Both the position numbers and the translations under genes were made by a program. Under the pieces are notes generated by a model. It saw nothing but the letters and a program-made list of their open reading frames with translations, ran no database searches and was not told the DNA's origin. A stretch of DNA of 33,034 bases from assembly GCA_020831805.1 (NCBI GenBank), contig JAFIFX010000011.1, forward strand, positions 68,648 through 101,681. The letters are read 5' to 3'. The stretch comes from Planctomycetota bacterium. Lineage in GTDB: Bacteria; Planctomycetota; Phycisphaerae; Phycisphaerales; UBA1924. Within the stretch, counting starts at the first letter, position 1, and every line of letters starts with the position of its first letter. Below are positions 10,442 through 18,274 of the stretch, in pieces.

Positions 10442-11488
10442 ATGCCCCGCCCGATCCTGACCCCCATCCTCGCCCTGCTCCTCCTCGCCGGCCCGCTGTT
10501 CGCCCAGGCCACCGAGTTCACCCTCGAGGACGACGGCGTCTGGGCCCAGACCGACGCCCCCGAGCCGGGGACCGACGAGCATGTCATGTGGCAGGCCCGG
10601 CGCCACCTGGCCGAGGGCCGGCCCGGCCAGGCCGTCACCGTCCTGTCCGGCTGGCTCGACGAGCACGGCCGGACCCGCAACCCCTACCTGGCCGAGGCCT
10701 ACTTCCTCCGCGGCGAGGCCCGCCTGGCCAACGACCGCGAGTACCAGGCCCTCTTCGATTTCGAGACCGTCATCCGCGACTTCTCCGCCACGCCCTACTA
10801 CGCCCGCGCCGTCCAGCGCGAGTACGAGATCGGCATGGCCTACCTCGGCGGCCTGCGCCGCCGCTTCCTGGGCATGCGCATCGAGAACGCCCGCCCGCTC
10901 GGCGAGGAACTGCTCATCCGCGTGCAGGAGCGTCTGCCCGGCTCGGCCCTGGCCGAGCAGGCGGCCCTGGACCTCGCCCAGCACTACTACGACCGGCGCG
11001 AGCTGAAGCTGGCCGCGGAGATGTACTCGATCTTCCGCAGCAACTACCCCGACTCCGAGCACCTGCGTTTCGCGATGCTGCGTGAGATCGAGTGCAACAT
11101 CGCCCGGTTCAAGGGCCCGCGCTACGACGGCTCGGGCCTGATCGACGCCAAGATCCTCATCGAGCGGTACCGCCAGCGCTACCCGGGTGAGTCGGCGCGC
11201 ACGGGCATCATGGACGGTCTGGAGACCTGGGTGGACGAGTCCGCCGCCCAGCACGCCCTGGAGAACGCACGCTGGTACCTGCGCACCAAAGACGAGCCCA
11301 GCGCCCGGTTCCTGCTGGTCCGGCTGATCAACCGCCACCCCGGCTCCGACGCCGCCGCCGAGGCCGTGGGCATCATGGAGCAGCGCGGCTGGCTGGCCGT
11401 CGCCCCCACCCCGGTGGCCCGGCCCCAGGACGCCGAAGAACTGGAAAACCCCGTCCCCCGGGACGCGCCGCGGGAGGATGTGCCGTGA
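10442..11488 (+). CDS. bamD: BamD-like outer-membrane assembly TPR protein
   Basis: The 348-residue product has a signal peptide (residues 1-~22, LALLLLAGPLFAQ) without a lipobox cysteine, unlike enterobacterial BamD. The rest is helical and TPR-like, with typical BamD-family signatures: YLAEAYFLRGEARLANDREYQALFDFETVI, ALAEQAALDLAQHYYDRRELKLAAEMYSIF, NYPDSEHLRFAMLREIEC and, near the end, DEPSARFLLVRLINRHPGS. BamD helps fold beta-barrel proteins into the outer membrane. It is longer than typical BamD (about 245 residues) because of the C-terminal half. The stop overlaps the GTG start of the LptE gene by four bases, so the two envelope genes are probably one unit. The family call is good; equating it with functional BamD is inference. 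Confidence 0.75.
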   Translation: MPRPILTPILALLLLAGPLFAQATEFTLEDDGVWAQTDAPEPGTDEHVMWQARRHLAEGRPGQAVTVLSGWLDEHGRTRNPYLAEAYFLRGEARLANDREYQALFDFETVIRDFSATPYYARAVQREYEIGMAYLGGLRRRFLGMRIENARPLGEELLIRVQERLPGSALAEQAALDLAQHYYDRRELKLAAEMYSIFRSNYPDSEHLRFAMLREIECNIARFKGPRYDGSGLIDAKILIERYRQRYPGESARTGIMDGLETWVDESAAQHALENARWYLRTKDEPSARFLLVRLINRHPGSDAAAEAVGIMEQRGWLAVAPTPVARPQDAEELENPVPRDAPREDVP

Positions 11489-12012
11489 TCCGCCCGCGCA
11501 CCCTCATCGGCGCGGCCCTGCTCGGCGCGAGCCTCGCCATGCCCGGCTGCTCGACCGATCCCACCCGCGGCTACGCCTTCGCCGAGCCCTACGACGCCTC
11601 CGTCCGCACCGTCGGCGTGCCCATCTTCGCCAACCGGACCTTCGCCCGCGGCACCGAGCTGACCCTCACCGACGCCATCATCAAGCAGATCCAGCAGCAG
11701 ACCCCCTGGCGCGTCGTCTCCCCCGACCGGGCCGACACCGTCATCGAGGGCGCGATCACCAACGCGGAACTCGGCGTGCTCTCCAACTCACCGAGCACCG
11801 GCCTGACCGAGGAGCAGACCTACCGCATCACCGTCCGCTTCGCCTGGCGCGACAACCGCACCGGCGAGACCCGCGTGGCCCGCGAGAACTTCGCGGCCAC
11901 CGGCACCTTCGTCCCGGTCCGCTCCGTCGGCGAACGCATCGAGGTCGGCCAGCGTGAGGCCATCGAGGAGCTGGCCCGCGACATCGTCGCCAGCCTCCGC
12001 TCGGCCTGGTGA
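11485..12012 (+). CDS. lptE: LPS-assembly lipoprotein LptE-like protein
   Basis: The 175-residue product begins at a GTG (GTGA overlap with the preceding stop) with GGGAGG upstream. Residues 1-22 form a lipoprotein signal ending AMPGC, so it is anchored by Cys22. The body has the LptE/RlpB-type pattern seen in planctomycetes: VRTVGVPIFANRTFARGTELTLTDAIIKQIQ, WRVVSPDRADTVIEGAITNAEL and a C-terminal helix GQREAIEELARDIVASLRSAW. LptE plugs the LptD barrel that delivers lipopolysaccharide to the outer membrane. Its coupling to the BamD-like gene fits a role in outer-membrane assembly. Sequence identity in this family is low, so function is inferred from pattern and context. Confidence 0.75.
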   Translation: MIRPRTLIGAALLGASLAMPGCSTDPTRGYAFAEPYDASVRTVGVPIFANRTFARGTELTLTDAIIKQIQQQTPWRVVSPDRADTVIEGAITNAELGVLSNSPSTGLTEEQTYRITVRFAWRDNRTGETRVARENFAATGTFVPVRSVGERIEVGQREAIEELARDIVASLRSAW

Positions 12013-12021
12013 AGACCGGGG

Positions 12022-12843
12022 TCGTACGGACCACACCTGAAACCCGCGCGTGGGCCGCGGCATGGAGCAGACGGGCGTCATGACGGCCGCGAGCCGCGAT
12101 GCGCCGAGCCCGAAAGAAGCCCCGAGCGTCAGCGACGGGCACGAGCGCACCGAACGCCGGCCACGCGTTACCCCGATCGCTTGAACCAACGCCCGTGCGC
12201 ATCCGAGCGCCCACCGCGATCCACCGCGCGAAACGCACAGCGATCAAACACAGTGGACCGCCAAGGATCGCAGAGCGCAGAGCGATCCAAGGATCCTGTT
12301 CCGATCCTCTGCGAACCTCTGCGCCCCTCAGCAATCCTCTGCGTTGAACCAGACCAACACACAGGAACGCGCCGCCTCATGCGGATCCCGCGTGAAACTC
12401 GTGCGTGCACCGCGGCAGGGAGACGGCCGCGAGCTGCGATGCACCGAGCCCGAAAGAAGCCCTGAGCGTCAGCGACGGGCACGAGCGCACCGAACGCCGG
12501 CCACCCATTCCTCGTGTCGCTTGAACCAACGCCCTTGAACCTCCGGGCGCCCGCCGCGACCCACCGCGCGAAACGCACAGCGATCAAACACAGAGGACCG
12601 CCGAGGATCGCAGAGCAGCGCAGAGCGATCCAAGGATCCTGTTCCGATCCTCTGCGAACCTCTGCGCTCCTCAGCGATCCTCTGCGTTGAACCAGACCAA
12701 CACACAGGAATGCGTCGCCCCTACATCGCACCAAACACCACGCCCCCGGCCTTGCAAGAGCGCGTCCGCGGCAACGGGCGTGCGCTCCGAAGGCGAAAAC
12801 CACAGACCCGGTCACGCCCGAGTTTCAGATGGGATCCGTATCA
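12022..12843. repeat. Tandem ~340-base intergenic repeat (two copies) with inverted third head
   Basis: Two direct copies occur, about 12037-12372 and 12390-12716, with a period of 340 bases (343 at the right end because of a 3-base insertion). Shared blocks include CGAAAGAAGCC, TTGAACCAACGCCC, AAACGCACAGCGATCAAACACAG and GTTGAACCAGACCAACACACAGGAA. Each copy holds a long imperfect hairpin built from ~10-base CAGAGGATCG-type units (copy 2: left arm about 12590-12632, right arm about 12641-12687). A head of the type TACGGATCCC...TGAAACTCG.GCGTG occurs at ~12024-12051 and ~12380-12409 in direct orientation, and at ~12813-12840 inverted. Open frames here are repeat translations. No gene is seen. 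Confidence 0.85.
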
Positions 12844-13665
12844 GTCCTTGGCACGCAGCCGCCGGTCATACATCCGGCGCAGCACCGCGTCGGTCAGCCC
12901 GGGCATGATCGCGGCCAACCCCAGCGCCGCCCGGGTCGGCGCCGAGGTCCAGACCTCCGCCCCCCGCCCGGACCGCAGCCGGCGCACGATCGCGTCGGCG
13001 ACCTTCGAGGCCGGCTGCATGAACCGCTCGGTCCCCTTGTCCAGCAGCGTCGCCCCGGACGGCGACCGCTCCGCCGCGGTGTCGAAGAACTCGGTCTTGG
13101 TCCCGATCGGGTGAACGGAGGAAACCGCCACGCCCCGCCCACGCAGCTCGTGGCGCATGGCCCGGGCGAAGTGGTCCTGCGCGGCCTTGGTGGCGCAGTA
13201 CGCCGCGTAGTGGGGGATCCCGATCTTGCTCAGGCAGCTCGACACGAACACCAGGTGCCCGGCCCCGCGCCCGGCCATCCGCTCAGCCGCGGGCTGGATC
13301 ACGCGCAGCGAGCCGTAGAAGTTGGTCTCGAACATCGCCCGGATCTCGTCCACGGGCATGGACCAGGCGGGCTGTTCCGAGCCGTAGCCCGCGTTGGCGA
13401 CCACGGCGTACAGGGGCCCGAACGCCGCCTCCGCCTCGTCGAGCAGGCGCCGGCAGTCCGCGTCGTCGTCCACCGACCCGGCCACGATCACCGCCCGCCC
13501 GCCGGCCGATTCGATCCGACCGCGGACCTCGGCGAGTTTTTCCTCACGCCGGGCGAACAGCGCCACCGGCATCCCGGCCCTCGCGCACGCGAGCGCCGTC
13601 GCGGCCCCGATGCCCGAGGAGGCGCCGGTGATCGCGATCGGCTTGCCCGTCAGGTCGACACCCAT
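12841..13665 (-). CDS. Short-chain dehydrogenase/reductase (SDR) family oxidoreductase
   Basis: The 274-residue protein has the classical SDR signature: TGASSGIG at residues 13-20 for NAD(P) binding, NAG at 91-93, Ser143 and the catalytic YCATK (Tyr156, Lys160). The adenine-side sequence FARREEKL suggests an NADP-preferring enzyme. The C-terminus (RRMYDRRLRAKD) is basic. The substrate is unknown; SDRs of this shape reduce or oxidise small alcohols, ketones or sugars. The ATG at 13665 shares one base with the stop of the entericidin-like gene (TGATG), so it is probably translated by coupling at the far end of the polysaccharide gene series. Confidence 0.9.
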   Translation of the reverse strand: MGVDLTGKPIAITGASSGIGAATALACARAGMPVALFARREEKLAEVRGRIESAGGRAVIVAGSVDDDADCRRLLDEAEAAFGPLYAVVANAGYGSEQPAWSMPVDEIRAMFETNFYGSLRVIQPAAERMAGRGAGHLVFVSSCLSKIGIPHYAAYCATKAAQDHFARAMRHELRGRGVAVSSVHPIGTKTEFFDTAAERSPSGATLLDKGTERFMQPASKVADAIVRRLRSGRGAEVWTSAPTRAALGLAAIMPGLTDAVLRRMYDRRLRAKD

Positions 13666-13826
13666 CAGTTGCTGATCGCGTCCTTCACATTGCGTGAGGA
13701 CTCCTGCAGGTCCTTGCCCACGCCCTCGACCGTGTTGCAGGCGCTCAGCGCAAGGGCCGCGACGCCCGCCGCGGCCAGCAGCACGGCCCGGACCGATCGG
13801 AACTTCCTGTTCGATGCCTTGGTCAT
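13665..13826 (-). CDS. Entericidin-like small lipoprotein
   Basis: The 53-residue product has a basic N-terminus, a hydrophobic stretch and a lipobox LALSAC with Cys30. The mature tail NTVEGVGKDLQESSRNVKDA is the entericidin A/B pattern (CNT..G.GKD). Entericidins are tiny membrane lipoproteins linked to envelope stress and, in enterobacteria, to an antidote/toxin pair; their role in planctomycetes is unclear. AAGGAG lies seven bases before the ATG. The stop shares one base with the SDR start. Confidence 0.85.
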   Translation of the reverse strand: MTKASNRKFRSVRAVLLAAAGVAALALSACNTVEGVGKDLQESSRNVKDAISN

Positions 13827-13846
13827 GGGGATTCTCCTTGCACGGG

Positions 13847-15463
13847 TCAGTGGGCCATGGTATTCCCGACCGAGCGTCCCAGCAGCCAGCGAAGCTCCGC
13901 AAGCCGACGCACGCGGGCTTGCCCGGCGTACACCGCCATGCCCAGCCCAACCGCCGCCGCGAGCCGGACCGCGCCCCACGCCCAGCTCTCCGGCGGGGCC
14001 CAGGCCAGCAGCAGGCCGCCCGTCGCCGCGCCGACCGCCAGTGCCGCGGCGATGTGCCCCAGCACCGATCGCCCCGTCTCCGCGTCGAGCAGGGATTCCC
14101 CCACCAGCCGGCGTCGGGCCGCCCGGGCCAGCAGCCAGGTCTGCAGCGTCGCGCTGATCGCGGTCGACCACGCCAGACCAGCCTCAGCCAGGAACCAGAT
14201 CAGCACGCAGTTGAGCGTCAGGTTGAAGCCCACCATCGACACCGCGATCCGCATCGGCGTGGCCGTGTCGCCCGCCGCGTAGAACGCCCGGGTGTAGAGC
14301 TGGTTGAGCGAATACGCCCACACCGCCGCCGCGTACCCCAGCAGCACCAGCCCCGCCCGGCGCACGCCCTCGTCGGAGAAGCCGTCGCCGATCCCCGAGT
14401 ACAGCGTGCCGACCAGCGGCTCGCGCACCACCAGCAGCCCGACGGTCGCCGGCAGGGCGATGAACAGGCTCAGACGCAGCCCCCGGCGCAGGGTGGCGAC
14501 GAACCGCGCCGGGTCGCCCGCGTGCCGGGCCAGCATCGGGAACGCCGCCGTGGCCACCGCGATGCCGAACACCCCCAGCGGGAACTGGTAGAGGCGCTGG
14601 GCGTAGAACAGCACCGCGTTGGCCCGCTCGTCCAGCGGATAGTCGTAGCCCGCGACGGTCGGGCCGACCCAGTTGGGCCACATCGCGATCAGGGTGTCCA
14701 TGAACGCGTTGAGCTGCAGCGTGCCCAGCCCGATCAGCACCGGCACCATCCGGCGCAGCATCGCCCGCGCCTGCCCGTGCACATCCGAGACCGCCCGCGT
14801 CCACCGCACCATCCCCCGCAGCGCCCACAACGACCACAGCACCTGCAGCACGCCCGAGACCGTCGCCGCCGCGGCGATCGGGTACGCCCACGCCGCCGGG
14901 TCGCCGCCGAGCACGAAGTACGGCGCGGAAACCGCGATGATGCACACATTCAGGATGATCGGGGCCGCCGCCCACGGCCCGAACCGCCCCCGGGCCTGCA
15001 GCATCCCGCCCAGGATCGCCGCCACGCAGATCAGCGGCATGAACGGCAGGCAGATCATCACCAGACGCAGGCTCAGCACCCGCTCGTCGCTGCCCGGCGC
15101 GAGCAGCAGCACCGCCAGGATGCCCAGCATCAGCAACGCCGTGATCGCGCCGGTGATCAGCGCCAGCATCCCGATGACCAGCGAGGCGAGCTTGTCGGCC
15201 CGGTCGGGGTCGTCGTCGGCCAGGCGGGTGTACTCGGGGATGAACGCCGCGGACAGCGCGCCCTCGCCGAACAGCCGCCGGAACATGTTGGGGATCGCGA
15301 ACGCCGCCGCGAACGCGGAGCCGACCGCCGTGTCGCCGAACACGCGGACGGTGACCAGGTCGCGGGCCAGTCCGAGCACCCGCGAGCCGAGCGTCAGCCC
15401 CGCCACAGTGCGCGTGTCGCGTCCCATGGTCGCGTCGGCGTGCTCGCGTTCCGCGGCGTTCAT
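13847..15463 (-). CDS. murJ: Murein lipid II flippase MurJ-like protein
   Basis: The 538-residue membrane protein has about 14 hydrophobic segments and the MurJ N-terminal signature: TLGSRVLGLARDLVTVRVFG, then AFAIPNMFRRLFGEGALSAAFIP. Later motifs are LGTLQLNAFMDTLIA and LYTRAFYAAGDTATPM, also typical. MurJ moves lipid-linked peptidoglycan precursor across the inner membrane. Because the gene lies in a polysaccharide cluster and no separate Wzx is seen, it could also move the polymer's lipid-linked precursor; sequence favours MurJ. The ATG at 15463 is supported by an ATGA overlap with the VanZ-like gene; an internal ATG at 15427 is possible. Confidence 0.88.
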   Translation of the reverse strand: MNAAEREHADATMGRDTRTVAGLTLGSRVLGLARDLVTVRVFGDTAVGSAFAAAFAIPNMFRRLFGEGALSAAFIPEYTRLADDDPDRADKLASLVIGMLALITGAITALLMLGILAVLLLAPGSDERVLSLRLVMICLPFMPLICVAAILGGMLQARGRFGPWAAAPIILNVCIIAVSAPYFVLGGDPAAWAYPIAAAATVSGVLQVLWSLWALRGMVRWTRAVSDVHGQARAMLRRMVPVLIGLGTLQLNAFMDTLIAMWPNWVGPTVAGYDYPLDERANAVLFYAQRLYQFPLGVFGIAVATAAFPMLARHAGDPARFVATLRRGLRLSLFIALPATVGLLVVREPLVGTLYSGIGDGFSDEGVRRAGLVLLGYAAAVWAYSLNQLYTRAFYAAGDTATPMRIAVSMVGFNLTLNCVLIWFLAEAGLAWSTAISATLQTWLLARAARRRLVGESLLDAETGRSVLGHIAAALAVGAATGGLLLAWAPPESWAWGAVRLAAAVGLGMAVYAGQARVRRLAELRWLLGRSVGNTMAH

Positions 15464-15861
15464 GCTCGCGAGGCCTCGTCGCCGGGGTACACATATCCCG
15501 GCAGGGTCAGCCCGTGCCGGTCCAGCCAGGGCCACGCGAACCGCATCAGCACGCACGCCGCGCCCACCCCCGCCCAGTTGGCCAGCAGGTCCAGGGTGTC
15601 ATAGACCCGGTTGAACAGCGGCTGGGTGGTCTCGTCGAACGCGGCGAACAGCACGCCGATCACCAGCAGCTTCCACACCGACCGGCGCACCAGCCCGCTC
15701 AGAGCCAGCAGCACCGTCCAGGTGAAAAAGGCCCCGAAATGGATCACCAGGTCCGTGCGGCTGATCGGCCCGCGGATGGCCAGCCCCGGCCAGTGGGTGG
15801 CGGTCAGCAGGGCGATCGTGTAGGCCACGAAGGCGGCCAGGCAGAGTCGTCGCAGGGGCAT
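15460..15861 (-). CDS. VanZ-like membrane protein
   Basis: The 133-residue protein has four hydrophobic stretches and the VanZ-like pattern: THWPGL near the first loop, then DLVIHFGAFFTWTVLLAL, LLVIGVLFAAFDETTQPLFN and RVYDTLDLLANWAGVGAA. The conserved H...(D/E)E...D.LDL.AN residues are present. VanZ-like proteins are common in surface-polysaccharide clusters; their biochemical role is not settled. It starts three bases after the ParA-like stop and overlaps the MurJ-like start by four bases, so it is likely in the same transcript. Confidence 0.85.
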   Translation of the reverse strand: MPLRRLCLAAFVAYTIALLTATHWPGLAIRGPISRTDLVIHFGAFFTWTVLLALSGLVRRSVWKLLVIGVLFAAFDETTQPLFNRVYDTLDLLANWAGVGAACVLMRFAWPWLDRHGLTLPGYVYPGDEASRA

Positions 15862-15864
15862 CGT

Positions 15865-16764
15865 CTATTCAATCGGCTCGGGCTGCCCGCGCAGGACACG
15901 GATCTCCGCCTCGGACAACGCCGCCCGCCGGACCGCCCGGTCCCACTCGGCGACCACGGACTCGGCCAGTTCGCGATAATCGATGGCCCCGGGCGCCCAG
16001 GGGGCGTACTGGAAGATGGTCTGCCCGAAGCTGGGGCACTCGGCCAGCTTGATGTTCCGCCGGATCGGCGGGCGGTAGAGCCGGGCGTGGGCCCAGGGCA
16101 TCCCGCTGTCGCGCTGGCCCTCGAAGAAGTCGGTCAGGTCGTCGACCACCTCCCGCGAGTGGCTGACCTGCGAATCGTGCATGCACAGCACCACGCCGGC
16201 CACCCGCAGGTCGGGGTTGACCTGATCCCGCACCATCCGGACGGTCTCGAGCAGCTTGCCCACGCCCTGGAGCGCCAGGAAATGGGCCTGCATCGGGATG
16301 ATGACCTCCTGGGCCGCGGCCAGCGCGTTGAGCGTCAGCAGGCCCAGCCCGGGCGGGCAGTCGAGCAGCACGAACTCGTACGCCCCGTGGGCCCGGTCGA
16401 TCGCGGCGGCCAGCCGCCGGTTGCGGTCCGGCGCCCCGGCCAGCTCGGTCTCCGCGGCGGCCAGATCGGTCTCCGCCGGGACGATCGCCAGCCGCTCGGT
16501 CACCGGGCGGACGCAGGCATCCAGGCCGATCGATGGGTCGAGCAGCAGGTCGTAGACGGTGGGGGGGCTGTCCTCGCCCGCGCCCGGCTCGACGCCGACA
16601 TGCAGCGTGGCGTGGGCCTGGGGGTCCATGTCGATGATCAGGACCGAGCGGCCCAGCTCGGCGATGGCGGCGGCCAGGTTGACCGTGGTGGTGGTCTTGC
16701 CCACGCCGCCCTTCTGGTTCATCAGGGCGATCACGCGGACGGGCTGATCGGTGCCGGGGGGCAT
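15865..16764 (-). CDS. ParA/MinD-family ATPase (Soj-like)
   Basis: The 299-residue protein has an intact deviant Walker A, KGGVGKTTT (residues 18-26), Walker A' DMDPQAHAT (45 onward), and a Walker B region EFVLLDCPPGLGLLTLNAL. This is the ParA/Soj family, which dimerises on ATP and moves cargo or chromosome regions. No parB or parS-like gene is next to it, and it sits between a phosphoglycosyl transferase and a VanZ-like gene, so it may position or organise the polysaccharide machinery instead of DNA. The N-terminus is set at the ATG at 16764; TATACT lies six bases upstream and there is no ribosome site, which suggests a leaderless start. Confidence 0.88.
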   Translation of the reverse strand: MPPGTDQPVRVIALMNQKGGVGKTTTTVNLAAAIAELGRSVLIIDMDPQAHATLHVGVEPGAGEDSPPTVYDLLLDPSIGLDACVRPVTERLAIVPAETDLAAAETELAGAPDRNRRLAAAIDRAHGAYEFVLLDCPPGLGLLTLNALAAAQEVIIPMQAHFLALQGVGKLLETVRMVRDQVNPDLRVAGVVLCMHDSQVSHSREVVDDLTDFFEGQRDSGMPWAHARLYRPPIRRNIKLAECPSFGQTIFQYAPWAPGAIDYRELAESVVAEWDRAVRRAALSEAEIRVLRGQPEPIE

Positions 16765-16776
16765 GGGGGCAGTATA
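16765..16776 (-). promoter_or_regulatory. Candidate -10 element of a leaderless parA-like transcript
   Basis: On the minus strand TATACT (16776-16771) is followed by six bases, GCCCCC, and the ATG. The same arrangement, TATACTGCCCGC then ATG, precedes the ORF at 31736. The -35 region is weak here (TGGCTG or ATGGCT at 17-18 bases). Confidence 0.5.
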
Positions 16777-16819
16777 GAGAAGCGATCGGGGATCAGCCAT
16801 CCGCGAAAAGCGGGCCGGA

Positions 16820-18274
16820 TCAGGGCTCGGCCGCCGGCGCGGGCTTGGGCACGCCCGGGGGCTGCGGCTCGCGGGGCTTTTCCTTGACGACGGGATCCCG
16901 GGCCGGCGGTTCGCCGCCCAGGCTCAGGAGCATCTGCTCCTCGAGGTGCTTGCGCCGGGCGATCTTGATCGCGTAGACGGCGATGTAGGAGGCGAACAGC
17001 AGGGCCAGGGCGTACACGAACCGGCCGCGCACGAGCGAGAGCAGGACGCCCAGCGTGGCGAACACGATGCCCATGCCGTAGAGCGTCAGCACCGCCCCCT
17101 TCACGCCCGCCCAGCGCTTGAGCATGTGGTGGAGGTGGTCCGCGTCGGGGTCGGAGATCCGCTTGCCCGCCAGCTTGCGCCGGATGATGGCCAGCATGGT
17201 GTCGATGATCGGGATCGAATAGATGATCAGGCCCGCGGCCACCAGCCAGGTCTTGCCGGTGTCGCCCAGAGACAGGATCATGATCGCCGCGCAGTACCCC
17301 AGCAGCAGCGATCCCGCGTCGCCGAGGAAGATCGTCGCCGGGTTGAAGTTGTGCGGCAGGAAGCCCAGGCAGGCCCCCAGCACCGCCAGGCAGATCACCA
17401 CCCGCGAGGCGTCCAGGGGGCCGTCGTCCATCACCGCCAGGCCCAGCGCGATGATCAGGAAGCCGACGGTGGCGATCGCCGTCGTCCCGGTCAGCAGGCC
17501 GTCGAGCCCGTCGATGAAGTTGGCCGCGTTGCACGCGCCGAGCACGAAAATCGCGATGACCGCCGTGCCCGTCCAGTAGATGAAGTCGATGGTGATGGCG
17601 TCGCCGAGCAGGGGGACGGCCGCGGGCAGGCCGATCGTGTAGACCAGCTCGGGGTTGTCCAGCAGGCGTCCCAGCGTGGGCGTGAGCACGCCCGCCGCCA
17701 GCTTGACGCCGATGTCGCCGATCGCCAGCGCGGCGGCGGCGAAGAGCTGCCCCCCCAGCTTGACCCGCGGGGAGATCCCGTGCACATCGTCGATGAACCC
17801 GACCAGCACGATCACGGTCATGCCCAGCGCCACCCACGGCGGCACCGGGAACGGCGCGTAGCCGTCGAGCTTGAACTCGGTGGGATGGAAGTCGAGCAGC
17901 ACCGGGAAGCGGATGGCGGCGTAGGAATAGAAGATGCCCGCCATCAGCCCGAGGAACACCGCCACGCCGCCCAGGTAGGCGATCGGCATGGAGTGGATCT
18001 TGCGGGCCTCGTTCGGGCGGTCGATCACGCCCTGCGAGATGGCCAGCCGCCGGATGACCGGGGTCGCCAGCATCGTGACCAGGAACGCGACGATGAAGAC
18101 CCCGATGTAGCCCTGGAAGATGGTCAGGCGGCTGACGGGCTCGTCGAGCACCTCGCCCTTGACGATCTCGAGGAGCTGGTGCTGGTCGGACGCGAGGCGC
18201 GCGATATCGCGCCCGAGGCGTTCGACGCGCTCGATCGTCTCCGGGGGCATCGGGATCTCGCCGAACGGGATCAT
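16820..18274 (-). CDS. WecA/MraY-family polyprenyl-phosphate phosphoglycosyl transferase
   Basis: The 484-residue inner-membrane protein has about 10-11 hydrophobic segments. Family motifs are clear: VIDRPNEARKIHSMPIAYLGG (83-103), FIDDVHGISPRVKL (160-173), NFIDGLDGLLTG (252-263), FLGDAGSLLLG (316-326) and DADHLHHML (377-385). Such enzymes load the first sugar-1-phosphate from a UDP-sugar onto undecaprenyl phosphate, the starting step of polysaccharide assembly; these motifs resemble WecA/TagO more than MraY. It carries a ~50-residue N-terminal extension with a helical stretch (TIERVERLGRDIARL) and a ~60-residue basic, proline-rich C-terminal tail. The ATG at 18274 overlaps the epimerase stop (ATGA). 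Confidence 0.92.
   Translation of the reverse strand: MIPFGEIPMPPETIERVERLGRDIARLASDQHQLLEIVKGEVLDEPVSRLTIFQGYIGVFIVAFLVTMLATPVIRRLAISQGVIDRPNEARKIHSMPIAYLGGVAVFLGLMAGIFYSYAAIRFPVLLDFHPTEFKLDGYAPFPVPPWVALGMTVIVLVGFIDDVHGISPRVKLGGQLFAAAALAIGDIGVKLAAGVLTPTLGRLLDNPELVYTIGLPAAVPLLGDAITIDFIYWTGTAVIAIFVLGACNAANFIDGLDGLLTGTTAIATVGFLIIALGLAVMDDGPLDASRVVICLAVLGACLGFLPHNFNPATIFLGDAGSLLLGYCAAIMILSLGDTGKTWLVAAGLIIYSIPIIDTMLAIIRRKLAGKRISDPDADHLHHMLKRWAGVKGAVLTLYGMGIVFATLGVLLSLVRGRFVYALALLFASYIAVYAIKIARRKHLEEQMLLSLGGEPPARDPVVKEKPREPQPPGVPKPAPAAEP

Noticed and set aside
10232..11338. A 368-codon open frame on the minus strand opposite the bamD-like gene.
   Set aside because: Its translation is low-complexity and passes through the poly-C tract; the plus-strand frame has a signal peptide and TPR motifs.
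12022..12843. Possible CRISPR array.
   Set aside because: There are only two long repeat units about 340 bases apart with no unique spacers of 25-40 bases, and no cas gene is nearby.
12168..12908. Several open frames within the tandem repeat region on both strands.
   Set aside because: They translate the same repeated DNA (for example QRIAE.RRGSQRIGTGSLDRS) and have no ribosome sites or domains; they are repeat artefacts.
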